The notes: generated by a model from the letters alone, not told the origin. Positions 1 through 9,178 are shown, counted from the stretch's first letter. The stretch: DNA of 42,223 bases from Candidatus Heimdallarchaeota archaeon (GCA_016840095.1 JAEOSZ010000066.1:77627-119849), one strand, 5' to 3'. Translations and numbers: made by a program.

Positions 1-101
1 CAAATGACTCAGAGCTGCGAATGAAGTTACGAGCGAGGGGAATTGCTGTTATTTCATTACGTGGGAAGAATAAGCTTTCTCTGTTTGGAGATATCAAATA
101 G
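1..101 (+). CDS. PIN-domain protein, C-terminal fragment (Fcf1/VapC-like)
   Basis: The window opens inside a gene. Reading from base 3 gives about 32 residues ending at a TAG at 99-101, beginning N-D-S-E-L-R and continuing with a G-I-A-V-I-S-L-R-G-K segment. The pattern T-N-D-x-E-L-R, then L-R-x-x-G-I-x-V-I-x-L-R, is the end of PIN-domain nucleases of the Fcf1/Utp23-like archaeal group (COG1412 type), where the Asp is one of the metal-binding acids. These act in rRNA processing or RNA cleavage. Only the tail is visible, so the other catalytic acids cannot be checked. About 130 bases without a gene separate it from the next gene. Confidence 0.5.
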   Translation, partial: NDSELRMKLRARGIAVISLRGKNKLSLFGDIK

Positions 102-233
102 AGCTGAATTGAAACTGAACAGTATTTATCAAAAGTCTTAATTAGATTATGTTATTGTTTTTTTTGTCCATACTAAAAGTAAGGAATGGATTAGAACATA
201 AAAGAAACTATCACAGTATATGGGGTTGTTTAA

Positions 234-797
234 TTGAAAATCGAAGGTTTGTTTCCGGAAATTAATGAAATTAAGAACGTAGATTTGAGAAGTAAAGTTG
301 AGCATTCTCTTGAAAAAGCAATAAAACAAGGCGGATGGAATGAGCAAGATCTTCATAGAATTCCTTTTACTTTGCTAATTCCTGATTTGGTTAATGAAGA
401 TCTCTCCGTAAAAATCTCAATAATTGAACATATTAGAGTAGTTACACAAATGTGTATAGCTACTTATGAAAAATATGACCAACTTGGTCTTGGAGATAAG
501 TTGAATAGAGACGAACTAATTGCAGGTGGATTATTGCATGATGTTGGCAAATTTATTGAATATGAAAGAGACGAAAATGGATGCATTATTCAAACAGCAG
601 AAGGCAAATTCATACGTCATCCTGCTATGGGTTTGGAATTAGTTTATGAATTCGATCTTCCATTAATTGTAAGACAAGCCATTGTTTTTCATAGTAAAGA
701 AGGCGATAAAATCTCTAGATTAAAAGAAGTGGAGATTATCCATCGTTGTGATTTCTTGTGTTTTGCTCCTATAAAACAAATATTTGAAGAAAATTGA
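234..797 (+). CDS. HD-domain phosphohydrolase family protein
   Basis: 187 residues. The HD metal-binding signature is visible: His66 in the first helix, H102-D103 in G-G-L-L-H-D-V-G-K, His129 in R-H-P-A-M-G, and a later V-F-H-S. This arrangement is typical of metal-dependent phosphohydrolases (HDIG/YqeK/RNase Y-like). The natural substrate, such as a nucleotide or RNA end, cannot be told. There are no membrane segments. The start is a TTG directly after an in-frame TAA, with GGGG about ten bases upstream; no better start is visible. It lies 18 bases upstream of the dehydrogenase gene and may be cotranscribed with it. No functional link to the tricarboxylate enzymes is evident. Confidence 0.8.
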   Translation: MKIEGLFPEINEIKNVDLRSKVEHSLEKAIKQGGWNEQDLHRIPFTLLIPDLVNEDLSVKISIIEHIRVVTQMCIATYEKYDQLGLGDKLNRDELIAGGLLHDVGKFIEYERDENGCIIQTAEGKFIRHPAMGLELVYEFDLPLIVRQAIVFHSKEGDKISRLKEVEIIHRCDFLCFAPIKQIFEEN

Positions 798-815
798 GGA
801 AAAGGTGTTCACAAA

Positions 816-1943
816 GTGAAAAAATACAAAGTTGCAGTTCTACCAGGTGATGGTGTAGGAATTGATGTTACAGAAGCAGCAATGAAGGTCTTAGAGGCCG
901 TTGGATTCAGTGATATAGCTGAATATACATATGGAGATATTGGTTGGGAATTTTGGTGTAAAGAAGGAAATCCCTTACCAGATAGAACAATAGATCTCTT
1001 GAAGAATTCTGATTGTTGTTTGTTTTCAGCTATAACATCTAAACCAAAAGAAGAAGCTGAGAAAGAATTAATACCTGAATTACAAGGGAAGGGATTAATC
1101 TACTTCAGTCCTATTGTAAGATTAAGACAGTTGTTTGATCTTTATGTAAATTTACGTCCATGTAAAGCCTATTCAGGAAATCCTCTAAATTACAGAGATG
1201 ATATTGATCTTGTAGTTTTTCGTGAAAATACTGAAGGACTCTATGTTGGAATAGAATGGCATCCTGTTCCACAAGAAGTTATGAAAACAATTGTGGAAAA
1301 TCACCCAAAGGCAAAAAGGTTTGAGAATGCAAATCTTAATGACATAGCCATTTCTACAAGAATATTCACACGAGAAGGTGTTCAACGAATCTTAAAAGCC
1401 AGCATGGACTATGCTAAAGAATTCAACTATCCAACAGTAACAGTAGTTGAAAAACCAAATGTAATTAGAGAAACAAGTGGATTAATGGTTAGAGAAGCAA
1501 GAAAACTGATACAAAATTATGACAACATTGATCTCTGGGAAACCAACATAGATGCTATGGCAATGTGGTTGGTAAAGAATCCTCAAGATTATGGTGTAAT
1601 GGTAGCTTCAAACATGTTTGGTGATATTATTTCAGACTTAGCTGCTCAACTTATTGGAGGATTAGGGTTTGCTTGCTCTGGAAACATTGGAGAAAAATTC
1701 GCAGTTTTTGAACCAACCCATGGATCAGCACCAAAGTATGTAGGAATGAATAAAGTCAATCCAATCGCACAGATTCTTGCTGCAAAAATGATGCTTGATT
1801 GGCTAGGTGAAAAAGATATGGCCGAGAAAATCGAGGAGGCTGTTGCTGCAGTAGTCGCTGAAGGTAAATATCGAACTTATGATATGGGTGGCAATACTAC
1901 TACATCAGAAATGGCTGATGCCATCTGCGAAAAAATAGGTTAA
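816..1943 (+). CDS. NADP-type isocitrate/homoisocitrate dehydrogenase
   Basis: 375 residues, a complete beta-decarboxylating dehydrogenase (IDH/IPMDH family): N-terminal V-A-V-L-P-G-D-G-V-G and C-terminal H-G-S-A-P-K-Y-x-G. It would oxidatively decarboxylate isocitrate (or homoisocitrate), or run as a reductive carboxylase. Lys307 and Tyr308, with the following N-K-V-N-P, correspond to E. coli IDH Lys344/Tyr345/Val351, which select NADP. In the substrate loop Ser98, Arg104 and Arg114 match E. coli Ser113, Arg119 and Arg129, but the Asn115 position is Ile100. The S-P-I-V string resembles what I recall of fungal homoisocitrate dehydrogenases, so the substrate is open. GTG start preceded by GAGGAAAAGGTG. 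The next gene is about 110 bases downstream, beyond a T-rich tract. Confidence 0.88.
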   Translation: MKKYKVAVLPGDGVGIDVTEAAMKVLEAVGFSDIAEYTYGDIGWEFWCKEGNPLPDRTIDLLKNSDCCLFSAITSKPKEEAEKELIPELQGKGLIYFSPIVRLRQLFDLYVNLRPCKAYSGNPLNYRDDIDLVVFRENTEGLYVGIEWHPVPQEVMKTIVENHPKAKRFENANLNDIAISTRIFTREGVQRILKASMDYAKEFNYPTVTVVEKPNVIRETSGLMVREARKLIQNYDNIDLWETNIDAMAMWLVKNPQDYGVMVASNMFGDIISDLAAQLIGGLGFACSGNIGEKFAVFEPTHGSAPKYVGMNKVNPIAQILAAKMMLDWLGEKDMAEKIEEAVAAVVAEGKYRTYDMGGNTTTSEMADAICEKIG

Positions 1944-1961
1944 AACCAACCTATCCCTTCA

Positions 1962-1978
1962 TTTTTTTGTTTATTTTT
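1962..1978 (+). terminator. T-rich tract after the dehydrogenase gene
   Basis: A T-rich run (seven T, then five T) lies 18 bases past the stop of the dehydrogenase gene. Oligo-T tracts without a hairpin are the usual archaeal termination signal. It suggests that the hydro-lyase/ATP-citrate lyase genes may have their own promoter within the remaining 60 bases. Confidence 0.4.
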
Positions 1979-2053
1979 GATTAAGAACACATTCAAAAAA
2001 AATACATAGAGATATCCTTATTACCATCTTTCTAATTGGTGAAATTGAGTGAA

Positions 2054-3322
2054 ATGGCTAGCTTCACACTAATTGAAAAAATTATTAGAAATCACACAAA
2101 TGTTTCAGATAATGAGATTTACCCAGGAAATATCGTATGGGTCGATCTAGATTTAGTCACAGCAAGAGATTATGCTGGACCTCAAGTTATAGATCTTTTT
2201 CAAAAACATTATACAGGGAATAAAACATTCAATAACAAGAAAATCATTTTTACTCCAGATTGTTATCCTTATGGAAATGACCCCAAACATGCCAAAGATC
2301 AAGAAAAAATACGTGTTTTTGCAAAAGAACATGATATTGAAGTAACTGATTTAGGATCAGGTATTGGTTCCCATCTACTATTTCGAAGAGGATTTTCAAA
2401 ACCAGGGGATATTGCTATTGGAGCTGATAGTCACTACAATATCTTAGGTGCTTTAGGTATATTAGGTCAAGGGGCAGGAGATGTTATGCTTGCCTTTGCT
2501 ATGAAAACAGGAAAATCTTGGATCAAAATACCTGAAACAATAAAAGTAATTCTGAAAGGTGACTACAAATGGCCAACTACAGCAAAAGATTTAGCTCTCT
2601 TTGTTCTCAAAGAACTTCATGAATATGGGATCACTGGAAAAGCTGTAGAATTTTATGGTACCATTATCGATAAGTTAACAATTGAAGAAAGAGTTACCTT
2701 ATGTTCTCTTATTACAGAAGCTTCTGGTGTTATCGGATTTATAGCAGCTGATCAAACAACTTCAGATTATTATTCCGAAATCGGTTTTGATGTTGAGAAG
2801 ATTTCAGCTGATGTTGATGCAATTTATGCTTCAGAATTGATTATAGACATTCAAGATTTAGGACAATATATAGCATGCCCACCTCATCCTCATAATGTTA
2901 AAAAAATTGAGGAAGTTGTTGGAACACCAATAAATTCTATTGTTATTGGTTCTTGTACTAATGGTAGTGCAGCTGATATTCATGAAGCTGCTATTATACT
3001 CAAAGGACAAAAAGTCAGCCCAAACGTGAGATTTGGTATTGTTCCTGCTACAAGAGAGGATTTTGTATCAATCAATTTAGAGGGAGATATGACTACGATT
3101 TTAGAAGCTGGTGGAAATTTCTTTGGAGCTGGATGTTCAACATGTGCAAAGGGTCAATATGGTTTAACTGGGGGCAAAACAGCTGTAACTTTAACCACAG
3201 GCAATAGAAATACTCAAGGTAAAATAGGTCCAGCAGATGTTTACCTTGCAAGCCCTGTTGTAGCAGCTGCAGCTGCAATAAACGGGAAAATAGTTTCTCC
3301 AAAAGAGGTGATTGAAAAATGA
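2054..3322 (+). CDS. Aconitase/LeuC-type hydro-lyase large subunit, divergent
   Basis: 422 residues from the ATG at 2054, which has GGTGA eleven bases upstream; TTG 2036 and GTG 2039 are alternatives. It is a stand-alone catalytic subunit of the aconitase / isopropylmalate isomerase / homoaconitase family. The three 4Fe-4S ligands are present: Cys301 (G-S-C-T-N-G), Cys361 and Cys364 (G-C-S-T-C-A-K-G). The D-S-H of the active site is kept (G-A-D-S-H-Y), but the canonical Asp-His pair near residue 69 reads Asp69-Cys70 (T-P-D-C-Y-P). It overlaps the small-subunit gene by four bases, so the two surely form one enzyme. Because a normal aconitase lies just downstream, this pair probably has another substrate such as homocitrate, or a modified role. 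Confidence 0.85.
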   Translation: MASFTLIEKIIRNHTNVSDNEIYPGNIVWVDLDLVTARDYAGPQVIDLFQKHYTGNKTFNNKKIIFTPDCYPYGNDPKHAKDQEKIRVFAKEHDIEVTDLGSGIGSHLLFRRGFSKPGDIAIGADSHYNILGALGILGQGAGDVMLAFAMKTGKSWIKIPETIKVILKGDYKWPTTAKDLALFVLKELHEYGITGKAVEFYGTIIDKLTIEERVTLCSLITEASGVIGFIAADQTTSDYYSEIGFDVEKISADVDAIYASELIIDIQDLGQYIACPPHPHNVKKIEEVVGTPINSIVIGSCTNGSAADIHEAAIILKGQKVSPNVRFGIVPATREDFVSINLEGDMTTILEAGGNFFGAGCSTCAKGQYGLTGGKTAVTLTTGNRNTQGKIGPADVYLASPVVAAAAAINGKIVSPKEVIEK

Positions 3323-3825
3323 GTGAAGATAAAGTCAAAGCTCAAGCAAAAGTAGTTATGGTTGATGATATTGATACTGATCAAATATTTCATCAATCTT
3401 TATTAACGATTCACGATCCTGAAGAAATAAAACCACATATTTTTGGTAATTTGAAAGGATATGAAAACTTCGGGAAAGAAGAGAATACAGGAAAAATACT
3501 TTTGGTTGGTAAGAATTTTGGTAAAGGATCGACAAGGCAGCAAGCTGTTACAGGTTTTCTAGCCCATGGAATTAAAGCTATAATTGGTGAGTCTTTTGGT
3601 CCCATTTACTACAGTAATGCTGTAAATTCAGGATTACTTCTGGTTGAAGCTCCAGAAATTTCTCAATTTGATGTTAAAGAAGATGATGAACTTGAGATAG
3701 ATATAAATCAATCAAGGATTACAAATTTGAAAAATAATAATAGCATAAAATGTGCTAAAATACCCCAACCAGTTTTAGATATTATGAAAGCAGGTGGACT
3801 TCTAAAACTTGGAGAAAAATTGTAA
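3319..3825 (+). CDS. Aconitase/LeuD-type hydro-lyase small subunit
   Basis: 168 residues, the swivelling small subunit of the preceding hydro-lyase. It has the D-D-I-D-T-D-Q-I substrate-loop start and the N-F-G-K-G-S-T-R-Q-Q-A motif where typical LeuD/aconitase reads G-C-G-S-S-R-E-H. The Ser-Thr-Arg-Gln-Gln form followed by S-F-G-P-I-Y-Y-S-N-A-V-N-S-G-L resembles, from memory, the homoaconitase (Lys4-like) variant G-S-S-R-E-Q more than LeuD. The substrate-binding Arg is retained. The start overlaps the large-subunit stop (ATGA-type overlap at 3319-3322), and the next gene follows within a few bases. The substrate is unresolved. Confidence 0.85.
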   Translation: MSEDKVKAQAKVVMVDDIDTDQIFHQSLLTIHDPEEIKPHIFGNLKGYENFGKEENTGKILLVGKNFGKGSTRQQAVTGFLAHGIKAIIGESFGPIYYSNAVNSGLLLVEAPEISQFDVKEDDELEIDINQSRITNLKNNNSIKCAKIPQPVLDIMKAGGLLKLGEKL

Positions 3826-3837
3826 TGTGTGAGAGAA

Positions 3838-5688
3838 ATGAGTGGAAAAACATTTTCAGAAAAACTTTTTTCTTTAAAATCAAACAAAGATGTTAATGCA
3901 GGTGATATCGTTTATGCTGAACCAGATTTAACCCTATCACATGATAATTCAGCATCAATAGAGAAAACTTTTCAAAAAATGGGTGGATCAAAAATCAAAT
4001 ATCCGGAGCGATTAGTAATTGTTCTTGATCATGATTCTCCTCCCACAAGTGCTAAAATAGCAAATGATCATAAGAATATTAGAGAATTAGTTAGAAAACA
4101 AAATATCATTAACTTCTATGATGAGGGAAAAGGAATTTGTCACCAGCTAATGTCGAATCATGCAAAACCCAATATGCTAGTTGTAGGTTCAGATTCACAT
4201 ACTTGTACAAGTGGAGCATTTTCAACTTTTGCTGCTGGAATTGATAGAACTGAAACAGCAGGATTATGGTTAACAGGAAAGACTTGGTTTAGAGTTCCTG
4301 AAACTATTAAAGTTGTGTTAAACGGAAAATTACCTCTAGGTGTTTATGCTAAAGATATAGCATTATGGTTAATGAATAAAGTAGGGGCTTCTGGAGCTAC
4401 ATATTATGCAATAGAGTTTCATGGTGATGGTGTCGAAACTTTGTCAATATCTGAAAGAATGACACTAGCTAATCTAGCTTCTGAAATGGGTGCAAAAACA
4501 GCAATATTCCCACCAGATCAGATCTTAATCAACTGGTTAAAAAACAAGTATGCTTCAATCAAGATAATAGAAAATGAACTGATTTGGTCAGACGACGATG
4601 CAATATTTCAATCAGAAATTACATTGGATTTGGATAGTCTTGAACCATTAGTTGCTATTCCACATCAAGTAGACAATGTTCAATTCGTAAAAAAACTTGA
4701 GGAAATAAGTATAGATCAAGTTTTTCTTGGTACTTGTACAAATGCTCGTTTAGACGATCTGGAAATTGCAGCAGGGATTATTAAAGATAAAAAAGTAAAG
4801 GAAGGAGTAGTATTTCTTGTAGCTCCTGCATCAAATAAAGTCTACCTCGAAGCATTAGAAAAAGGTGTAATCAAAACACTAGTTGAAGCAGGAGCAACTA
4901 TACTTTCATGCAGTTGTGGTCCTTGTTTAGGAAAAGGTCAAGGGATACCTGCAGATGACTGGATTGTTTTATCTACAGCTAATAGGAATTTTCTAGGTAG
5001 AATGGGAAATAAAAATGCGAAGATATTCTTAGCTTCTCCCGCTACAATTGCAGCATCTGCAATCGAGGGAAAAATCACAGATCCTAGAATCTTCTTGACT
5101 TCAGAATCAATAGATTATGAAACTAAAATTAAGTTACAATCCAGAGACGTAGAATCTCAAGTATTTGAAATTACTCAACAAGATGACAGGTCGTTTCAGA
5201 ATATCTGGGATTATAGTGACATAGATGATTTCAATACAGATTTAATGTTTGCTGGTGGTCTTACATATGATATTAAATCTTCAGATGGAGAAAAGATTGT
5301 TCCTCATTTATTCAAGGGTTTAGATGAAAAATTTGCGGATAGAGTTAAAGAAGAAGACATAGTTGTTGGAGGAAATAATTTTGGATGCGGTTCATCTAGA
5401 GAACATCCTGCTGTAGGTCTTGCTGCAGCTGGTGTGAAAGCTGTTATTGTAAAATCAGTATCCAGAATTTTCTATAGATCAGCAATTAACCAAGGATTAC
5501 CAATAATTGTGCATCAAGAATTTGTTGAAAAATTTGATAGGAATCTACAAACAACTATAGATTTAGAAAATGGACAAATTGTCAATGGTAACCAGATTTA
5601 CACATTTCCAAAACTACCTAATGAATTACTACAAATATTTACAGCTGGAGGACTTATCAAGTATTATAGCAAAAAATACTCGAAATAG
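3838..5688 (+). CDS. Aconitate hydratase, single-chain
   Basis: About 616 residues from ATG 3838 (GTG at 3829 is also possible), close to the 640-residue single-chain aconitases of bacteria and archaea. It isomerises citrate and isocitrate. Canonical features are all visible: L-D-H-D-S-P-P, G-I-C-H-Q, G-S-D-S-H-T, the cluster cysteines Cys300 (G-T-C-T-N-A), Cys360 and Cys363 (S-C-G-P-C-L-G), and a fused C-terminal swivel domain with N-N-F-G-C-G-S-S-R-E-H-P. Unlike the neighbouring two-subunit enzyme, nothing in the active site is altered, so this is the likely true aconitase feeding citrate to the ATP-citrate lyase encoded directly downstream. The gap to that gene is ten bases. Confidence 0.92.
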   Translation: MSGKTFSEKLFSLKSNKDVNAGDIVYAEPDLTLSHDNSASIEKTFQKMGGSKIKYPERLVIVLDHDSPPTSAKIANDHKNIRELVRKQNIINFYDEGKGICHQLMSNHAKPNMLVVGSDSHTCTSGAFSTFAAGIDRTETAGLWLTGKTWFRVPETIKVVLNGKLPLGVYAKDIALWLMNKVGASGATYYAIEFHGDGVETLSISERMTLANLASEMGAKTAIFPPDQILINWLKNKYASIKIIENELIWSDDDAIFQSEITLDLDSLEPLVAIPHQVDNVQFVKKLEEISIDQVFLGTCTNARLDDLEIAAGIIKDKKVKEGVVFLVAPASNKVYLEALEKGVIKTLVEAGATILSCSCGPCLGKGQGIPADDWIVLSTANRNFLGRMGNKNAKIFLASPATIAASAIEGKITDPRIFLTSESIDYETKIKLQSRDVESQVFEITQQDDRSFQNIWDYSDIDDFNTDLMFAGGLTYDIKSSDGEKIVPHLFKGLDEKFADRVKEEDIVVGGNNFGCGSSREHPAVGLAAAGVKAVIVKSVSRIFYRSAINQGLPIIVHQEFVEKFDRNLQTTIDLENGQIVNGNQIYTFPKLPNELLQIFTAGGLIKYYSKKYSK

Positions 5689-5698
5689 GGAGATAAAG

Positions 5699-7012
5699 AT
5701 GAGATTATATGAACATGAAGCAAAGCAGATTTTTAGTCAGTACGACATTCAAATACCTAAGCAAATAGCAGTTATAGAAAAAATAGAGGATTTGGAAGAA
5801 TTATCTATAGATTTTCCAATCATGATAAAAGCCATGGTTTTGATTGGGGGCAGAGGAAAAGCTGGAGGGATAAAAAAAGCAGAAACCATTGAAGAAGCTA
5901 AACAAATAATCAAAGAGATGCTTGAACTAACTATACATGGTTACCCCATCGAGAAAATTTTACTTGAAAAAACAGTTACAATTGCAAATGAGATCTATTT
6001 AGCCATAACTACTGATCCAGCCACGTTTGATATTGTTTTAGTAACCTCAGCAAAGGGAGGTATTGATATTGAAGAGGTTGCTAAAACTGAACCTGAAGAG
6101 ATATTTAAGAAATTCTTGAAGCATAATGAGAAGTCATTGCCCTCTGAGATTGGTAAAGAAGCTGTAGAATTTCTATTAAGAAAGAATCAAGAATTAAAAT
6201 CAGTTACCGAAAAACTACAAAGAACAATAGATCGACTATATTCCGCTTTTCAAGGAGCAGAAGCAAAAATCTGTGAGATTAACCCACTGATAGTTACCAA
6301 AGATAACGAAATAATTGCAGCAGATGCAAAGTTTGTTATTGATGATAACAGTTTGTACAGACAGACTCCTCTGTTGAAATCTATTGAAATAAATCCTGAA
6401 AGCAAAAGGCATGATGTCTCTGAGCAGACACAATATGAAGCTAAAGCATATCAAATTGGTTTTCCTTTTCTTGATTTGCTTGCCAATCCTGAGAATTTCA
6501 AAAAAGATGAAGAGAAATTATATGTTGGATTAGTTCCTGGAGGAGCTGGTTATGGAATATTTTCCATAGATGAAATTGTTAATGTTGGAAATCGGTATTT
6601 TGACGGTAAAGTAGTTCCGATTAACTTTATGGATAGTGGTGGTGGTCCCTCTATAAGTAAGGTAGCTGATATGTTTCATCTCCTAATGGATCATCCAGCT
6701 ACTGATTTGATTATTACAAGTCGTTTTGGAGGTATATCAAGCTGTGATGTCTTCATTCAGGGATTAATTATGTCTTTAAGAGATAGATTTATTGCAAAAA
6801 AACGTATGATTCCTGTTTTTGGTAGAATGGTTGGAACTGATTTAGCTGCAGCAAAAGCATTTCTAGAAAAAGCTAAACGTGAAACACCCGATCCATTAGA
6901 AGACCTACATATCGTAGTTGGAAATCAAAAAATAATGGCTGATGTCATTAAAGATGGTATTGAGTATGGATTCAAAGCGAAAAAACAAAACATTGGTTTG
7001 GAGGGTGATTAA
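5699..7012 (+). CDS. ATP-citrate lyase small subunit / citryl-CoA synthetase (SucC-like)
   Basis: 437 residues from ATG 5699, preceded by AGGGAGATAAAG. A longer reading frame from 5570 overlaps the aconitase gene and is unlikely. The protein is an ATP-grasp succinyl-CoA-synthetase beta-type chain: N-terminal L-Y-E-H-E-A-K-Q-I-F, a G-G-R-G-K-A-G-G loop, and E-I-N-P-L-I-V followed by A-A-D-A-K-F (Mg-ATP site). The C-terminal half has the Rossmann-like V-P-G-G-A-G-Y-G and M-D-S-G-G-G-P-S. On its own it could be read as succinyl-CoA synthetase. The partner gene, adjacent with no gap, carries a citrate-synthase-like extension, which makes ATP-citrate lyase or citryl-CoA synthetase the better call. 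Confidence 0.82.
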   Translation: MRLYEHEAKQIFSQYDIQIPKQIAVIEKIEDLEELSIDFPIMIKAMVLIGGRGKAGGIKKAETIEEAKQIIKEMLELTIHGYPIEKILLEKTVTIANEIYLAITTDPATFDIVLVTSAKGGIDIEEVAKTEPEEIFKKFLKHNEKSLPSEIGKEAVEFLLRKNQELKSVTEKLQRTIDRLYSAFQGAEAKICEINPLIVTKDNEIIAADAKFVIDDNSLYRQTPLLKSIEINPESKRHDVSEQTQYEAKAYQIGFPFLDLLANPENFKKDEEKLYVGLVPGGAGYGIFSIDEIVNVGNRYFDGKVVPINFMDSGGGPSISKVADMFHLLMDHPATDLIITSRFGGISSCDVFIQGLIMSLRDRFIAKKRMIPVFGRMVGTDLAAAKAFLEKAKRETPDPLEDLHIVVGNQKIMADVIKDGIEYGFKAKKQNIGLEGD

Positions 7013-9157
7013 ATGGCACAAATAGAAAAACTCGCAGTTGATCAAGGGCTTCTTTATTATTTTATTAAACAAGTGCGTCCAGAACTTGCACAGAAAATAT
7101 CAGAACAAAAAACAATTGAAACAATGATTGTAGGGTTAGGAAGACAAGGTACTAGACATGCACAACTCATGATGGAATATGGAACTAATGTTACATGTGG
7201 GTTAGCACCAGGTAGAGGTGGAACTACTGTTCATGAGACAATTCCTGTTTACAATACAGCAAAAGAAGCTTTACAAAACCACCCAAATATAGCTGTTGCA
7301 AGCATATGGAAACACTATTCCTCAGCTAAAGAAGCAACTATAGAAATTATCCGTGCTGGTATCCCTATAGTTGTTTTAATCTCAGAATTTATTCCTCTAA
7401 AGGATGTTAGAGACATTCTTGTAGAAGCTAGAAAACACAAAACAATCTTATTTGGAGGAAATACTCCAGGAATTATATTCCCACCTGAAGGAATAAAGGT
7501 CGGTATGCTTCCTGACATCTTTCAAGCTCAAGAAGAAGAAACAAAGATTGGTCCCAAAGGTGTCACAATATTGTCCAGAAGCGGTGCTATCCTTTACCAT
7601 TTATCAGATGCTCTTGCTAGTGCTGGTATTGCACAAAATGGAGTACTTGGAGTTGGTGGAGATGGTGCAATAGGTTCCCGATTTGTAGATTTGGTTTCGA
7701 GAATAATGAGTTATGAACACACAGAATTAGTTGTAATTGCAGGTGAGATAGGTGGTATGCAAGAGGAATTACTTGCAGAAGATATGATCGCACATCCAAA
7801 GAATTATCCAAAACCTCTAGTTGCTCTTATTTCAGGAGCTAACGCACCAGTTGGCAAAACTATGGGGCACGCTGGAGCTGTAATTTCTCCTGGACAAGTT
7901 TATGGTACTTACCAATCTAAAAGAGAATCTCTAGAAAAAGCTGGAGTAACAGTTATCAATCACCAAAGAGATCTAATTGAAGCTGTAAAATCAAAATTGA
8001 ACAAGACATATTTTGATATTGAAAAATATTATGAAAAAATGAGAAAGAAATGGGATGCCAGACCACCAGTAGAAACCTGGGGAACATTAATAACCAATGT
8101 GATGCCAAACAACTTGATTATTCGAGGTTATCCATTACAAGAGATAATTGCAAAAAAGGGTCTTCTTGAAACCTCACATTTGTTGATAAAAGGTGAATTT
8201 CCAAATGAAGTTCAACTTAAAGATCTTGAAAACATCGCAAAAGAAGCTATCAAACAAGAACTCAAAGATTATAGTTCAATTACTATAAGTTCTGATATCT
8301 CTAAAAGTCTTGGAACCTTTATGTTATTCGATGAGCAACTAGCTGAATTTGTTATGTCTAATTCTGAAGAAACAAAAATTGCAGCTTATACCCTAGGAAG
8401 GGTTTTGAAATATTTCTCTTGTATTCTTGGAAACTTAGATGATTTAGAGGTTTCTTCAACTATAAATTCATCTTTCTCAGAGATGATATACAAGGGGTTA
8501 ACTGGAGAGTCAAATCCTGATTCTGATAAAATTAGATTATTAGAAGCAATGATTACAGCTTGTGTTGATCATGGTGTCACACCACCATCAGCTCAAACAA
8601 CCCTAATATTGGCATCAACTAGAGCAAATTACGAGGTGGCAGTAGCAGGTGGTTTACAAGCTATAACTGATGTTCATGGTGGAGCGGGTCAAAAAGCAGC
8701 TAAATTCTTCTTATCAATCATAGATAAATCGGAAAAAGAAAACAAAGAACTTGAAGAATCTACCTTCGAAATGATAAAAGAAACCATCAAAACAGGGAAA
8801 CGAATAGAAGGATTAGGTCACCGTATCCATACAAAAGATCCTAGAAGAGATGTGTTATGGAATCTTGCAGAAAAAGCAGGATATGCAAAAGGTTGTGTTG
8901 AAGTTTCAAAAATGATAAGTTCGGTTTTCCATCGAGTAAGAGGAATGAATCTTCCCATCAATGTGGATGGAGTGATTGCTGCAATTACAGCTGATATGGG
9001 ATTAAATCCAAAATTAGCAAAAGTAATCTTTGTATTAGGTAGAACAGCTGGATTAGCTGCACATTATTTCGAAGAAGTAAATACTCAACCTCAAATGAGA
9101 AGAATAGAATTCAGCAAAGCTACATACAAAGGACAACCTTTTCGAGAAGTTAAATGA
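7013..9157 (+). CDS. ATP-citrate lyase large subunit (SucD-like plus citrate-synthase-like)
   Basis: 714 residues. Residues 1 to about 330 are succinyl-CoA-synthetase alpha-like, with the CoA-binding G-L-G-R-Q-G and the phosphohistidine His286 in M-G-H-A-G-A. Residues from about 450 to the end are citrate-synthase-like: V-H-G-G-A-G, G-L-G-H-R-I-H (His603) and N-V-D-G-V-I with the catalytic Asp. This is the order of bacterial AclA and the C-terminal half of human ACLY, and of a fused CcsB plus citryl-CoA lyase. The reaction is citrate + CoA + ATP to acetyl-CoA + oxaloacetate. The V-H-G-G histidine is retained; from memory, human ACLY has no His there. It starts immediately after the small-subunit stop (GGAGGGTGATTAA upstream). 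Confidence 0.87.
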   Translation: MAQIEKLAVDQGLLYYFIKQVRPELAQKISEQKTIETMIVGLGRQGTRHAQLMMEYGTNVTCGLAPGRGGTTVHETIPVYNTAKEALQNHPNIAVASIWKHYSSAKEATIEIIRAGIPIVVLISEFIPLKDVRDILVEARKHKTILFGGNTPGIIFPPEGIKVGMLPDIFQAQEEETKIGPKGVTILSRSGAILYHLSDALASAGIAQNGVLGVGGDGAIGSRFVDLVSRIMSYEHTELVVIAGEIGGMQEELLAEDMIAHPKNYPKPLVALISGANAPVGKTMGHAGAVISPGQVYGTYQSKRESLEKAGVTVINHQRDLIEAVKSKLNKTYFDIEKYYEKMRKKWDARPPVETWGTLITNVMPNNLIIRGYPLQEIIAKKGLLETSHLLIKGEFPNEVQLKDLENIAKEAIKQELKDYSSITISSDISKSLGTFMLFDEQLAEFVMSNSEETKIAAYTLGRVLKYFSCILGNLDDLEVSSTINSSFSEMIYKGLTGESNPDSDKIRLLEAMITACVDHGVTPPSAQTTLILASTRANYEVAVAGGLQAITDVHGGAGQKAAKFFLSIIDKSEKENKELEESTFEMIKETIKTGKRIEGLGHRIHTKDPRRDVLWNLAEKAGYAKGCVEVSKMISSVFHRVRGMNLPINVDGVIAAITADMGLNPKLAKVIFVLGRTAGLAAHYFEEVNTQPQMRRIEFSKATYKGQPFREVK

Positions 9158-9178
9158 ATTGTATAAATGGAGAAAGTG

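Noticed and set aside
5570..5698. Longer start for the SucC-like subunit
   Set aside because: It would overlap the aconitase gene by about 120 bases, while ATG 5699 has a strong ribosome site and matches the family N-terminus.
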